NCBI RefSeq assembly: GCF_001469875.2
Contig: NZ_LOPW02000010.1
Span: 655,924 to 719,923, forward strand
DNA from: Haloferax marisrubri
Lineage (GTDB): Archaea > Halobacteriota > Halobacteria > Halobacteriales > Haloferacaceae
Direction: 5' to 3'
Length of the DNA: 64,000 bases
Shown: positions 33,942-43,808 of the stretch, piece after piece
Layout of the letters: the number at the start of each line of letters is the position of its first letter
Position numbering within the stretch: position 1 is the first letter of the stretch
Made by a program: the position numbers and the translations under genes
The notes under the pieces: generated by a model
Told to the model about the DNA's origin: nothing
Seen by the model: the letters and a program-made list of their open reading frames with translations, nothing else
Database searches by the model: none

Positions 33942-34586
33942 ATGCCATCGACCCTCGTCCACGTCGCGGTCGGCGGACTCGTCGGTGCCGCCCTCCTCGG
34001 TCGCTGGTTCGACGCCCGCTCGGTCGGCGTCGCGCTCGTCGCCGCCGCGGTTCCCGACCTCGATTCGTTCACCAGCACGCTCCTGCCCGGGAGCCATCGC
34101 GCACTCCTGCACACGCTGTTGCTCCCGCTCGCCCTCGTCGCGGTCGTTGCCTACGACACGCGGATTCGGGACCCCGAGCGCTCCGCGATTCGTGGCCGGT
34201 GGGGAACCCGCGGCGTCGTCGTCGCGTGGGTCGGCGTCGCCGCGCTCCTCTGCGGCGGCATCTTCCCCGACCTGTTCACCAACGGCGTCAACGCCTTCTA
34301 CCCGCTTCACGACGCCTTCTACTCGATTAGCGGACGCGCCGAGTGGTCGAGCACGCGCGGGTTCGTCCAGACGTTCGTCGAGCTACAGCCCGCGTCGCCG
34401 CCGCCGACGACGGAGACGCTCCACTACAGCACCGTCGTTGACCCGTCGCCGGGCGCGGAGCCCGAGAACGTCGAGCGGGTCGCCCCGCTCGCCTCATCGG
34501 GGACAGAATTGATGCTCATCGTGCTCGGCGCGGGCGTGGTCGGCGGCCGACTCTTCTCGGAGCGGCTTCGCGGCTCGTCGGAGTGA
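33942..34586 (+). CDS. membrane-bound metal-dependent hydrolase (YdjM/DUF457-type)
   Basis: The 214-residue protein has four or five membrane helices. Conserved polar motifs are STLVHVAVGGLVG, AAVPDLDSF, HRALLHTLLLP and FPDLFTNG, the His/Asp pattern of the YdjM-like family of predicted membrane hydrolases. The substrate is unknown. The ATG at 33942 is 140 bp from the divergent regulator gene start. Confidence 0.8.
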   Translation: MPSTLVHVAVGGLVGAALLGRWFDARSVGVALVAAAVPDLDSFTSTLLPGSHRALLHTLLLPLALVAVVAYDTRIRDPERSAIRGRWGTRGVVVAWVGVAALLCGGIFPDLFTNGVNAFYPLHDAFYSISGRAEWSSTRGFVQTFVELQPASPPPTTETLHYSTVVDPSPGAEPENVERVAPLASSGTELMLIVLGAGVVGGRLFSERLRGSSE

Positions 34587-34644
34587 GTCGAGAGCGCGGC
34601 TGCGACTCCGAGCGTTCATAACCGATGGCGACGCACCCGCGTGC

Positions 34645-35211
34645 ATGAGCGAGACACCCGACGGCGTCGAGGTGCGACCCTACGAGCCGGGCGACGCGGA
34701 CGCGTTCTGGGAGCTGAAACGCGGGTTCGAACTCGGCATCGGCGAGGGGACCGGCGACGACGACAAACTGTCGAAGTACGAGGCGAAGCTCACCGACGAC
34801 TACCGCGAGCGATACCTCTCGTGGGTCGAGCGCTGTGCGACCGACGACCCCGGGTGCGTCGTCGTCGCCGAGGCGGTGTCGGACGACGAGCACGGTGCTG
34901 GCGGCGACGACAACGCTGACGACAGCGACGGCGGCGACGCTCATCTGGTCGGCTACGCCTTCGCGCTCCCCGAGGAGATGACGTTCATCTGGGACGCCGC
35001 CGTTCTCAACGAGTTATTCCTCGACGCCGACTACCGCGGGACGGGCGTCGCCGACAAACTCATGGAGGCCGTGTTGGACCACGCGCGCTCGCAGGACCTC
35101 CCCCTCGACCGAATCGTCCTCGACGTGGACGAGGCGAACGACCGGGCGCGGGCGTTCTACGACCGCTACGGCTTCGACCACTGGGGCGAGCTCGTCGCTC
35201 GCGACCTCTGA
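34645..35211 (+). CDS. GNAT-family N-acetyltransferase
   Basis: In the 188-residue GNAT fold protein the acetyl-CoA pyrophosphate-binding loop is in LDADYRGTGVADKLMEAVLDHA (R-G-T-G-V-A). The late strand/helix is VDEANDRARAFYDRYGF. A very acidic low-complexity insert (residues about 78-97) sits between early strands, a haloarchaeal expansion. The acetyl acceptor is unknown. Confidence 0.88.
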   Translation: MSETPDGVEVRPYEPGDADAFWELKRGFELGIGEGTGDDDKLSKYEAKLTDDYRERYLSWVERCATDDPGCVVVAEAVSDDEHGAGGDDNADDSDGGDAHLVGYAFALPEEMTFIWDAAVLNELFLDADYRGTGVADKLMEAVLDHARSQDLPLDRIVLDVDEANDRARAFYDRYGFDHWGELVARDL

Positions 35212-35281
35212 GGTCGGGAAACGCGAGGAGCCGGAAAAACGAGAACCGAAAACCGAAAACCGAGCGGGCGGACGCCGACGA

Positions 35282-35863
35282 CTACCGGAGCGCCGCGGCC
35301 CCGAGGCCACCGACGGTACCGAGAACGGCGGGGTACGCGACGCCCGCGAGAAGCGCGGACGTGACCGGGTCGGGGCTGATGGCTGACTCGCCGAGGGAGA
35401 CGGTGAACAGCGCGATACCCGCGAGCGCGAAGACGAGGTAGCCGATAGTGGTTCCCGCGCCGGCGAGCGCGCCCGCCCGCGTCGAGGACGCGCCGCTGAC
35501 GACGGCCGCGAGCGCGCCCGCCGCGAGGAGCGCGACCACGGGCACGACGTAGAGAATCGGCGAGAACGCCTCGATGCCCTCGATGAGGTTCGTGGACGAG
35601 GTCGTCCCGAACAGGCCGGGGAACGTCGTCGTCACGCCGTGGGCGCTCATGAACACCCAGCCGACGACCTTCCACGTCGAGATGTCGGAGCCGAGGGCTT
35701 CGAGCACCTGACTGGCCGTCGAGTTCTCGATAGTCGAGGAGGTGAAGACGTAGGTCGCGAGGTAGCCGAACAGGGCCGCCCCGAGACCGGCGACGCCGCC
35801 GCTGCCGACCGACCGAAGCGTCGATGGTGTGGAACCGGGCGTCGATTCAGGTGTCGTTGACAT
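35282..35863 (-). CDS. multi-pass membrane protein, unknown (DUF7978-like)
   Basis: The 193-residue protein has a Ser/Thr/Pro-rich N-terminus and about four hydrophobic helices separated by short loops (AGLGAALFGYLATYVF, ILYVVPVVALLAAGALAAVV, TTIGYLVFALAGIALFTV and the C-terminal helix). It resembles haloarchaeal DUF7978-type membrane proteins from memory. No catalytic motif is seen. Confidence 0.7.
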   Translation of the reverse strand: MSTTPESTPGSTPSTLRSVGSGGVAGLGAALFGYLATYVFTSSTIENSTASQVLEALGSDISTWKVVGWVFMSAHGVTTTFPGLFGTTSSTNLIEGIEAFSPILYVVPVVALLAAGALAAVVSGASSTRAGALAGAGTTIGYLVFALAGIALFTVSLGESAISPDPVTSALLAGVAYPAVLGTVGGLGAAALR

Positions 35864-36028
35864 CGTGTCGGAAGCGATTGTCGTTCTCCCCTAAATGTCT
35901 CGTGGCCGCCGTGAGAGGGCGTCTCGCGGTACGTGATGTCGATACGTGCTGATGGCGACGCGTCCAGCGACCGCCCGACGGTCGCCGAATGCCGGAGGGT
36001 CACGTTCAAGTCTCGCCGTGCGATAGCG

Positions 36029-37222
36029 ATGGGCATGTTACTACGGGGCGCTCGGGTGATTCGCGGCGACCGCGTCGTCGAGGAGACTGACGTTCGAACC
36101 GACGCCGAGACGGGGCGAATCGAGGCCGTCGGCGACCTCGACCCCCGCGGGGACGAGCGGGTCGTCGACCTCGCCGGCAAGACGGTCACGCCCGGACTGG
36201 TGGACGCGCACGTTCACTTCTCGCTCTCGGGGGAGCGGAGCGTCGAGGACGTGGTCGGCATGTCCGACGCCGAACTCACGTTGGTCGAGGCGCGAAACGC
36301 CCGGAAGACGCTCGAAGCGGGCGTCACGGGCGCTCGCGTGATGGGCGCGCGTGACATCGACGTGGCGCTGAAGCGCGCCATCGACGCCGGGGACGTGCCC
36401 GGTCCGCGGACGGTCGCCAACTGCCGGTCGATAACCATCACCGGCGGCCACGGCCACCACATGGGCCGCGAGATAGACGGGCCGACCGAGGCGCGAAAGG
36501 CGGTCAGAGAGCAGGTGAAACTGGGTGCCGACTTCATCAAGTTCATGACGACCGGCGGGGTGACGACGCCCGGCAGCGACCCCGGCGCGGTGGCGTTCAC
36601 CGACGAGGAACTCCACGCGCTCGTCGACGAGGCGCACCGCCGGGGCGTCCACACCGCGACCCACGCCCACGGCGGCGAGGGCGTGAAAGCCGCCATCCGG
36701 GCCGGCGTCGACACGGTCGAACACGGGACGTTCCTCGACGACGAGGCAATCGACCTGTTCTTGGAGCGCGACGCGACGCTCGTGCCGACGCTCTCCGCGC
36801 CGTACCACATCGTCCGCAACACCGAGGCCGCGACGAAAGAGGACGTGACGAAGACCGAGTTCGTCTACGACCGCCACATCGAGTCGTTCAAACTGGCCGC
36901 CGAGGCCGGCGTCCGCATCGCCGGCGGCACCGACGCCGGCACGCCGTTCAACGTCCACGGCGGCAACGCCACCGAGGTGCAGTTCATGGCGCAACACGCC
37001 ATGGAGCCGCTGGACGCCATCCGGGCGATGACCGAGACGGCCGCCGACGCGGGGGGGCTGGACGACTGCGGCGTCGTCGAACCCGGCGCGTACGCCGACC
37101 TGCTCGTCTTCGACGACGACCCGCTTTCGGACCTGACGGTACTGAACGACCCGACGGCGGTCCTGAAGGGTGGCCGCGTCGTCGCCGGCGCGGTCCCCGG
37201 TGCGGTTTCAGGCGGAGAATAA
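36029..37222 (+). CDS. amidohydrolase (imidazolonepropionase/prolidase-like, COG1228)
   Basis: The protein is a 397-residue TIM-barrel hydrolase. The HxH pair is in GLVDAHVHFS near residue 60. The bridging Lys is in DFIKFMTTGG near 170. Later ligands are His in THAHGGEG near 212, His in VEHGTFLDD near 231 and Asp in GGTDAGTPFN near 300, giving a binuclear-type site. Close relatives are dipeptidases or carboxypeptidases acting on Xaa-Pro or other N-acyl amino acids, so peptide scavenging is likely. The start could also be the ATG two codons later (36035). Confidence 0.88.
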   Translation: MGMLLRGARVIRGDRVVEETDVRTDAETGRIEAVGDLDPRGDERVVDLAGKTVTPGLVDAHVHFSLSGERSVEDVVGMSDAELTLVEARNARKTLEAGVTGARVMGARDIDVALKRAIDAGDVPGPRTVANCRSITITGGHGHHMGREIDGPTEARKAVREQVKLGADFIKFMTTGGVTTPGSDPGAVAFTDEELHALVDEAHRRGVHTATHAHGGEGVKAAIRAGVDTVEHGTFLDDEAIDLFLERDATLVPTLSAPYHIVRNTEAATKEDVTKTEFVYDRHIESFKLAAEAGVRIAGGTDAGTPFNVHGGNATEVQFMAQHAMEPLDAIRAMTETAADAGGLDDCGVVEPGAYADLLVFDDDPLSDLTVLNDPTAVLKGGRVVAGAVPGAVSGGE

Positions 37223-37230
37223 GTGACGGC

Positions 37231-37878
37231 TCAGCGAACGTCGTCGGGGTCGAGGTTCCAGCGGAACTCGGCGTCGTAGTCGCCGCCGGTCGTCGCCAGC
37301 CAGTCCTCGCGGGAGACGCTGTAGCGGAGTTCGTCGGCCGGGTCGCCGTCGATGACGATGCTGTTTGGCTCGCGGCCGTCGAGGCCGCCGCCGAGCGCCG
37401 CCATGTACTTCTCGATAGCGCGCTGGGACTTCTCGTTCGCCGCGACGTGCGAGACGGCGACGACTTCGAGGTCGAACGCGTCGAACGCGAGCGCCGCCAG
37501 CGCCGCGGCGCGTTCGCCCGAGTAGCCGCGACCCCAGTAGCGCGGGCGGAGCCACAGGCCGAGTTCTCCGACGCGGCGGTCCCACTCGGTGTGGAGGCCG
37601 CCGAACCCGGAAATCTCGCCCGCGCCCTCTTCGCCCTCGCGCGGGATAATCGCGTAGTCGGCGCTCTCCGCGTCGGTCCAACTCGACTCCCCGCGGTCGA
37701 GGAAGTCCTTCGTCACCTTCGGCGTCTCGTGGCGCGACCACGGCATGTACCGGGTCACGTCGTCCATCTCGGGAGCCGAACAGAGGTCGTACGCCTCGTG
37801 GACGCCGACGTGCTTCGGGCGGCGGGCAACCAGTCGAAGCCGCGGCGTCTCGACGACTTCGGGAAAGAGGTCGCTCAC
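37231..37878 (-). CDS. RimJ/RimL-type GNAT acetyltransferase, second of a tandem pair
   Basis: The 215-residue protein begins at a GTG (complement of 37876-37878), reading MSDLFPEVVETPRLRLVARRP. The GTG overlaps the stop of the upstream paralog by four bases. Motif A is RPRYWGRGYSGERAAALAAL, followed by VAANEKSQRAIEKY. The C-terminal WLATTGGDYDAEFRW is shared with the paralog. A 381-aa frame extending to 38376 is a shadow of that paralog. The target amine is unknown. Confidence 0.87.
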   Translation of the reverse strand: MSDLFPEVVETPRLRLVARRPKHVGVHEAYDLCSAPEMDDVTRYMPWSRHETPKVTKDFLDRGESSWTDAESADYAIIPREGEEGAGEISGFGGLHTEWDRRVGELGLWLRPRYWGRGYSGERAAALAALAFDAFDLEVVAVSHVAANEKSQRAIEKYMAALGGGLDGREPNSIVIDGDPADELRYSVSREDWLATTGGDYDAEFRWNLDPDDVR

Positions 37879-38513
37879 TCGCGGCCCTCCCAGCGGAACT
37901 CGGCGTCGTAGTCGCCGCCGGTCGCGGTTTCCCACTGTTCGCGGGTCACGGACCAACCGCGAACGTCGCGCGGGGTGCCGTCGGCGTCGACGGCCTCGTT
38001 GGGAAACAGACCGTCCTCCTGCCCGCCGAATCGGTCGGTGTACTTCTCGATTGCTCGACACGACGCCTCGTTTTCGGGCATGGCGTACGCGAGCGCGACG
38101 TCGAGGTCGAGCACGTCGAAGACCGCGGCGAAGAACGCGGCCGCGCGCTCGCCCGAGTAGCCGCGGCCCCAGAACTCCTTGCGGAGCCACATGCCGAAGA
38201 CCGCCCGGCGCTTGTCCCACTCGGGGTTGAAGCCGGCGGTGCCGGCGAACTCGCCCGCGCCGTCCTCGCCGTCCCGAGGGAAGACGGCGTAGATGGCGTT
38301 CTCCCCGGACTCGTGGCCTTCTTCGGCCTGTTCCAGAAAGTCCAGCGTCTCCTTGGGCGTCTCGTGGGGGTTCCACGTGACGAACTCGGTCTCCTCCTCG
38401 ATGGTGTCCGACCGCGAGGCGGCGAACTGCTCGTATGCGTCCAACGGGTCGACGACCTCCCGCGACAGGGCGCGGAGCCTGAGCCGCGGGGTCACGATTT
38501 CGTCGGGGAACAT
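37875..38513 (-). CDS. RimJ/RimL-type GNAT acetyltransferase, first of a tandem pair
   Basis: The 212-residue protein has the same layout as its downstream neighbour: IVTPRLRLRAL near the start, RKEFWGRGYSGERAAAFFAAVF for acetyl-CoA binding, PENEASCRAIEKY, and the C-terminal TGGDYDAEFRW. The pair arose by tandem duplication and is translationally coupled by a GTGA overlap. They may act as a heterodimer or on different substrates. Confidence 0.88.
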   Translation of the reverse strand: MFPDEIVTPRLRLRALSREVVDPLDAYEQFAASRSDTIEEETEFVTWNPHETPKETLDFLEQAEEGHESGENAIYAVFPRDGEDGAGEFAGTAGFNPEWDKRRAVFGMWLRKEFWGRGYSGERAAAFFAAVFDVLDLDVALAYAMPENEASCRAIEKYTDRFGGQEDGLFPNEAVDADGTPRDVRGWSVTREQWETATGGDYDAEFRWEGRE

Positions 38514-38719
38514 GGAACGGAGTCCACTCGGAGGGCGCTAATAAGTTTTCTGAGTATTGACAGTTGACGACACGAGACAGTCTCTGACCCGGTCGCCGCT
38601 CTCGAACCGGTCGGATTCGAACACGTTCCGGGTTCGCACACGTTCTCCCGCGCGAGAACCCGGAGGTGCGTATTTGTGGCGGGAGCGCGTCTAGCGAGGT
38701 CGGGAACGGGTGAGACGAG

Positions 38720-39112
38720 ATGGACTGGGAGCGAACGGTGGGCGGCTACGCACTCGTCATGGGAGCCGTGACGCTCGTCATCTGGGTGTTGACCGTCGAG
38801 CGCGGTCCGGTCATGGAACCGCGGACCGACCCGTTCGCGCTGTTCGCGTCGCTCGTGTTGGGCGGACTGACCGGCGTGTCGCTGCTGGCGACGGGTGTGG
38901 GACTCGTTCGGAGCCAACTGTGGGCGCGGCCGCTCAGTCTCGTCGCCTTCGGCCTGCTTTTCGCCGGCGTCATCGACAGCGCCGGCTACTACGCCGGCGT
39001 CGGGCGAGTCGGCGTCGTCGTGGGGCTGTTCGTCGTCTGCCTCGTCACGCTCGCGGCGCTCGGCTGGTCGCTCGTCGACGCCCGGAACCGGGCGCGGCGG
39101 GCGGCGTGGTGA
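38720..39112 (+). CDS. four-helix membrane protein, unknown
   Basis: The 130-residue protein has four predicted membrane helices (about 8-26, 40-62, 70-90 and 96-118) and a basic C-terminus. It has no motif I recognise. GC3 codon bias supports coding. The gene lies 113 bp upstream of rfcL on the same strand. Confidence 0.7.
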   Translation: MDWERTVGGYALVMGAVTLVIWVLTVERGPVMEPRTDPFALFASLVLGGLTGVSLLATGVGLVRSQLWARPLSLVAFGLLFAGVIDSAGYYAGVGRVGVVVGLFVVCLVTLAALGWSLVDARNRARRAAW

Positions 39113-39225
39113 GTCGATGTCTCTGTCGGTGAGTCGCCCCGAGACTCCGGGCGCGTCCGGTGGCGCGTCCGGCCGGCGCGCGGCGCTCCGCAACCACTAA
39201 ACGCGCCTCGGTCCTCCTTCCGGTA

Positions 39226-40701
39226 ATGGTAGACTGGACGGAGAAGTACCGCCCATCGACGCTCTCCGAGGTCCGCGGCAACAACAAGGCCCGCGACGCC
39301 CTCGCGGAGTGGGCCAAGACGTGGGACGACCACCGGGAGGCGGTCGTCGTCCACGGGAGCCCGGGCATCGGAAAGACCTCCGCGGCCCACGCGCTCGCCG
39401 CCGACATGGGCTGGGAGACGGTCGAGTTGAACGCGTCGGACCAGCGGACCGGCGACGTCATCGAACGCTTCGCCGGCCGCGCCGCGAAGAACGCGACGCT
39501 CGCCGGTTCCTCGACGGGCACGTCCACCCGGCAGCTAGTCATCCTCGACGAGGCCGACAACATCCACGGCAACTACGACCGCGGCGGGGCCAGCGCGGTC
39601 ACTCGCCTCGTCAAGTCGTCGAGCCAGCCCATCGTCCTCATCGCCAACGAGTTCTACGACATGAGCCGCGGGCTCCGGAACGCCTGTCAGGAAATCGAGT
39701 TCCGCGACGTGTCCGCCCGCTCTATCGTCCCCGTCCTCCGCGACATCTGCCGCAAGGAGGGACTGGAGTTCGAGTCCGACGCCCTCGACCGCATCGCCGA
39801 GATGAACAGCGGCGACCTGCGCTCGGCCGTCAACGACCTGCAGGCCATCGCCGAGGGTCGCGAGAAAATCACCGAAGAAGACGTGGTCATGGGCGACCGC
39901 GACCGCTCGGTCGGCCTGTTCGAGTTCCTCGACGCCGTCCTCAAAGAGGAGTCCGCACAGGACGCGCTGTACACCGCTTACGACGTGGACGAGACGCCCG
40001 ACGACCTCACGAAGTGGGTCGAGGACAAGGTCTCGCTGGTCTACGAACCCGACGAACTCGCCCGCGCCTACGACTTCCTCGCCAACGCCGACCGCTGGCT
40101 CGGCCGCGTGCGCGCCACGCAGAACTACTCCTACTGGCGCTACGCGACCGACAACCTCGCCGCCGGCGTCGCGGCCTCCCGCGACCGGACCCGCGGCGGG
40201 TGGACCCGCTACGGCGGCGCGCCCTACCGCTCGACCCGCGACAAGACCCGCGACACCGTCGTCCAGAAAATCGCGGAACAGGGCGGCTTCAGCATGGCGA
40301 CCGCCCGCCGCGAGGTCCTGCCGTACCTCTCGGCTATCACCCACCACTGCAAGCCCCGCGAACTGACCGTCGCCATGGCCGCCTACTACGAGTTCGACGA
40401 GTCGCACGTCTCCTTTGTCACCGGGAGCGGCGAGACGACGAACAAGGTCCAGTCAATCGTCGAGGACGCCGGCGAACTCCGCGAGGAACTGGTCGAAGAA
40501 CACGCCGGCGGCGCGTTCGCCGGCATGGAAGGCGTGTCCGTCGAGGGCGACGCCGCGGCCGACGGCGACGATGGTAACGGAGCAGACGACGGCTCGGGCG
40601 ACGTGCTCGACCGCGACGCCGACGCCGACGAGTCTGCCGAGAGCGACGACGCCGACGCCTCGACCGACGACGGGCAGTCCGGCCTCGACGACTTCTTCTG
40701 A
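39226..40701 (+). CDS. rfcL: replication factor C large subunit
   Basis: The 491-residue subunit of the sliding-clamp loader has Walker A GSPGIGKTS near residue 44, Walker B LVILDEADN near 105 and sensor/SRC-like regions. It ends with a long acidic low-complexity tail and a PCNA-binding PIP box QSGLDDFF at the very C-terminus. The start is the ATG at 39226 (MVDWTEKYRP, the conserved N-terminus). The acidic tail (about 425-480) is a halophile feature. Confidence 0.97.
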   Translation: MVDWTEKYRPSTLSEVRGNNKARDALAEWAKTWDDHREAVVVHGSPGIGKTSAAHALAADMGWETVELNASDQRTGDVIERFAGRAAKNATLAGSSTGTSTRQLVILDEADNIHGNYDRGGASAVTRLVKSSSQPIVLIANEFYDMSRGLRNACQEIEFRDVSARSIVPVLRDICRKEGLEFESDALDRIAEMNSGDLRSAVNDLQAIAEGREKITEEDVVMGDRDRSVGLFEFLDAVLKEESAQDALYTAYDVDETPDDLTKWVEDKVSLVYEPDELARAYDFLANADRWLGRVRATQNYSYWRYATDNLAAGVAASRDRTRGGWTRYGGAPYRSTRDKTRDTVVQKIAEQGGFSMATARREVLPYLSAITHHCKPRELTVAMAAYYEFDESHVSFVTGSGETTNKVQSIVEDAGELREELVEEHAGGAFAGMEGVSVEGDAAADGDDGNGADDGSGDVLDRDADADESAESDDADASTDDGQSGLDDFF

Positions 40702-40801
40702 ACGGGACCATCCGTCGCGTTTCCGCGGTTTCCGCCGGTTTTCCACCGCCCGGGGTTGACGCCACGCGGAGCTTTTTGGGGCCGCCCGACGAACCGCGCG
40801 T

Positions 40802-41863
40802 ATGAGAGCCGCAGTCCTCCGCGAACACGGTGAACCGCTCGACGTGACCGAAGTCCCCGACCCGACGTGTGACCCCGACGGCGTCGTCGTCGAAGTCGAG
40901 GCCTGCGGCATCTGCCGGAGCGACTGGCACTCGTGGATGGGCCACGGCGAGTGGGCCGACGACGCGGTTCCGCCCGGACAGATTCTCGGCCACGAACCCG
41001 CCGGTCGCGTCGTCGAGGTCGGCGACCGCGTCCGGACGATTCGCGAGGGCGACCGCGTCGCCTTGCCGTTCAACCTCGCCTGCGGTTCGTGCGGCTACTG
41101 CCAGACCGGCCACGGCAACGTCTGCACGGGCGACCACCCGCACGCGCTCGGCTTCGAACTGTCCGCGCAGGGCGCGTTCGCGGACTTGGTGCATCTCCCT
41201 TCCGCCGATTACAACGCGATTCGACTCCCCGAGGGCGTCTCGCCGACCGACGTGGCCGCGCTCGGCTGTCGGTTCATGACGGCCTACAACGCCCTCGACG
41301 CCCGCGCCGGTCTCCGCGCGGGGCAGTGGGTCGCTGTCCACGGTTGTGGCGGCGTCGGCCTGTCGGCAATTCAGGTGGCGAACGTCCTCGGCGCGCGCGT
41401 CGTCGCCGTCGACGTGCGCGACTCCGCGCTGGACGCGGCCGCCGACCTCGGCGCTGACGCCGTCGTCGACGGCTCCGCGGAGGACCCGGTCGAAGCCATC
41501 CGGGGGCTGACCGACGGCGGGGCGCACGTCTCGCTCGACGCGCTCGGCGTCGCGGAGACCTGTCGGAACTCGGTTCGGTCGGTCCGGCCGCGGGGGTCGC
41601 ACGTGCAGGTCGGCCTGACGACCGAGGCCGAAAAGGGGAACGTGTCCCTGCCGACCGACTGGATGACGAGACACGAGGTGTCGTTCCTCGGCGCGCGCGG
41701 GATGCCGCCGACGAGCGCGGACGACCTGCTCTCGCTGCTCGCGTCGGACGCGGTCGACCCCGGGTCGCTCGTGACGAAGACCGTCTCGCTCGACGAGGTT
41801 CCCGAGCGGCTGGCCGCGATGACCGACTACGACACCGTCGGCGTCGAAGTGATGGTTCCGTAA
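40802..41863 (+). CDS. zinc-dependent alcohol dehydrogenase (MDR family)
   Basis: In the 353-residue enzyme catalytic zinc ligands start with ACGICRSDWHSW near residue 35 and GHEPAGRVVEVG. The structural zinc site is CGSCGYCQTGHGNVC near 97-111. The Rossmann motif is GCGGVGLSA near 181, and Asp in VVAVDVRD favours NAD over NADP. The substrate is unclear: close relatives oxidise alcohols or polyols. Confidence 0.9.
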   Translation: MRAAVLREHGEPLDVTEVPDPTCDPDGVVVEVEACGICRSDWHSWMGHGEWADDAVPPGQILGHEPAGRVVEVGDRVRTIREGDRVALPFNLACGSCGYCQTGHGNVCTGDHPHALGFELSAQGAFADLVHLPSADYNAIRLPEGVSPTDVAALGCRFMTAYNALDARAGLRAGQWVAVHGCGGVGLSAIQVANVLGARVVAVDVRDSALDAAADLGADAVVDGSAEDPVEAIRGLTDGGAHVSLDALGVAETCRNSVRSVRPRGSHVQVGLTTEAEKGNVSLPTDWMTRHEVSFLGARGMPPTSADDLLSLLASDAVDPGSLVTKTVSLDEVPERLAAMTDYDTVGVEVMVP

Positions 41864-41900
41864 AACAGGGCTGTCGTCGGTTCGGACGCTCGTTGCGGGC

Positions 41901-42131
41901 TCAGGGCGTCGGCGTCGGCGCTCGACGTTCTTCGGTCGCCTCGTCGTCCAGTCCGCGCCAGACGACCTCGCCGCAGTCCGGGCAGTCGAGTCGGACCGCG
42001 CGGCCGTCGCGCGTCCGTTCGGGCCACGCGTCGATACCGGCGGCGCGGCCGCAGGTCTGACAGAAGAGGACGGCCTTGGTGCGTTCGCTATCGGGCGGCT
42101 CGTGACTGAATTCGCGGGGTGCGTAGTTCAT
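41901..42131 (-). CDS. 76-aa zinc-ribbon protein (DUF8106-like)
   Basis: VLFCQTCGRAAG and LDCPDCGEVVW provide two CxxC knuckles 25 residues apart, a small zinc ribbon, with an acidic Pro/Thr tail. Homologs occur across haloarchaea without a known role (DUF8106 from memory). It is convergent with the alcohol dehydrogenase gene. Confidence 0.75.
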   Translation of the reverse strand: MNYAPREFSHEPPDSERTKAVLFCQTCGRAAGIDAWPERTRDGRAVRLDCPDCGEVVWRGLDDEATEERRAPTPTP

Positions 42132-42201
42132 GCCGCAGGAAGCGGCGTTTCGGGGGATAAGCTTGTTGGAAGATTCCGGGTGTGTGCCCGGCTACCCCGG
42201 C

Positions 42202-42930
42202 TCAGAGTAGCTTCGAGAGGAACTGCTTGCCGCGGTCGGTCTTCGGGTTCTCGAAGAACACCTCGGGCGGCGAGTCCTCGACGACTTTGCCGTCGGCCAT
42301 GAGGACGATGCGGTCGCCGACCTCGCGGGCGAAGCCCATCTCGTGGGTGACGACGAGCATCGTCATGCCCTCCTCGGCGAGGTCGTGCATCACGTCGAGC
42401 ACCTCCCCGACGAGTTCGGGGTCGAGCGCGCTCGTGACCTCGTCGAACAGCATCACGTGCGGGTCCATGGCGAGCGCGCGGGCGATGGCGACGCGCTGTT
42501 GCTGACCGCCCGAGAGCTGGTTCGGATAGGAGTTCGACTGCGCGCCGAGACCGACGCGGTCGAGCAGTTCGTCGGCGCGGCGCTCGGCGTCTCCTTCCTT
42601 GAGTCCCTTCACCTTCGTGGGTGCGAGCGTCACGTTCTCTCGCGCCGTCTTGTGCGGAAAGAGGTTGAAGCTCTGGAACACCATGCCGATGCGCTGGCGC
42701 AGGCGGTTGATGTCCGCGTCGGCCGCGGAGATGGACTGGCCTTCGAGTCGAATCTCGCCGCCCTGAATCTCTTCGAGGCGGTTCGCACAGCGGAGGAGCG
42801 TCGATTTCCCGGACCCCGAGGGCCCGATGATGACGCAGACTTCGCCCTCTTCGACGTTCAGGTCGACGTCTTTCAGGACGTGCGTCTCGCCGAAGTACTT
42901 GTCAACCTCGTCGAACTCGAGGAGACTCAT
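42202..42930 (-). CDS. polar amino acid ABC transporter ATP-binding protein (GlnQ-type)
   Basis: The 242-residue ATPase has Walker [10 protein letters not shown], the signature LSGGQQQR, Walker [15 protein letters not shown] and the His switch [10 protein letters not shown], diagnostic of the polar amino acid uptake (PAAT) class. Its ATG overlaps the permease stop by four bases. It powers import of the amino acid bound by the lipoprotein encoded upstream. Confidence 0.94.
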   Translation of the reverse strand: MSLLEFDEVDKYFGETHVLKDVDLNVEEGEVCVIIGPSGSGKSTLLRCANRLEEIQGGEIRLEGQSISAADADINRLRQRIGMVFQSFNLFPHKTARENVTLAPTKVKGLKEGDAERRADELLDRVGLGAQSNSYPNQLSGGQQQRVAIARALAMDPHVMLFDEVTSALDPELVGEVLDVMHDLAEEGMTMLVVTHEMGFAREVGDRIVLMADGKVVEDSPPEVFFENPKTDRGKQFLSKLL

Positions 42931-43760
42931 CGGCGGTCACCTCCCCAGTCGGCGCGGGCTTCGAGGTGGTTGACGATTTTGCCGAGCGGAATCGTAATCA
43001 TGAGATAGGCGATGGCGACGAGGATAATCGGCGTCCACGGGTCGAACGTGGTCGAGTTGACGTTGCGGAACGCGCTGATGAGTTCCGGGATGGCGATGAC
43101 CGTCAGGAGCGACGTGTCCTTCACGAGGATGACCTGGTCGTTACCGATGGCGGCGAGCGCGTTGCGCCACGCCTGCGGGAGGACGACCTCGCGCATGCCC
43201 TGCACGTAGGACATCCCGAGCGAGCGGGCGGCCTCCATCTGTCCCTCCGGGACGGCGTCGATGCCGCCGCGGACGGCCTCGCCGACGTAGGCGGCGTGGT
43301 TGAGCGTCAGCCCGATGATGGCCGTGGGGTACTGCCAGTTGGAGATGGGGAACTGCCCCGGCGGCCAGAACGCCGGAATCCCGACGAAGATGACGAGCAA
43401 CTGGAACAGAAGCGGCGTGCCGCGGAAGAACTCGACGTAGGCGGTCGCGACGGTGTTCGTGAACCTCGTGTTCGACACCCGACCGAGGCCGACGAAGATG
43501 CCCGCGGTGACGGACAACAGACTTCCGAGAAGAACGATACCGAGCACCCGCAGGAACGCGTTGACGAACTGCGGGTGGATGATTTCGACGAAGAGTTCGA
43601 AATCGACCTGCGTGAAGATAATCGCCGCGATGAAGCCGCCGACCGCGAGCGTGAACAGTCCCGCGACAGCCGCTCCCAGTCGTCTGAGCGTTTTGTCGTT
43701 CAAAAACTGCTCTTGGTACTCACCGTCTCCGGTGCGTCCCTCGGAGTAGGAATCAGCCAT
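42927..43760 (-). CDS. polar amino acid ABC transporter permease (HisM/GlnP family)
   Basis: The 277-residue permease has about five or six helices and an EAA loop ([37 protein letters not shown]). The N-terminal 25 residues are acidic and cytoplasmic. It is the middle gene of the binding protein - permease - ATPase operon, with 48 bp between the binding-protein stop and its start. A single permease gene implies a homodimer. Confidence 0.93.
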   Translation of the reverse strand: MADSYSEGRTGDGEYQEQFLNDKTLRRLGAAVAGLFTLAVGGFIAAIIFTQVDFELFVEIIHPQFVNAFLRVLGIVLLGSLLSVTAGIFVGLGRVSNTRFTNTVATAYVEFFRGTPLLFQLLVIFVGIPAFWPPGQFPISNWQYPTAIIGLTLNHAAYVGEAVRGGIDAVPEGQMEAARSLGMSYVQGMREVVLPQAWRNALAAIGNDQVILVKDTSLLTVIAIPELISAFRNVNSTTFDPWTPIILVAIAYLMITIPLGKIVNHLEARADWGGDRR

Positions 43761-43808
43761 TGGTAGTGTTTCTCACAGTAGTGGGATAAAAAACGCGTCC
43801 TGGTCGAG

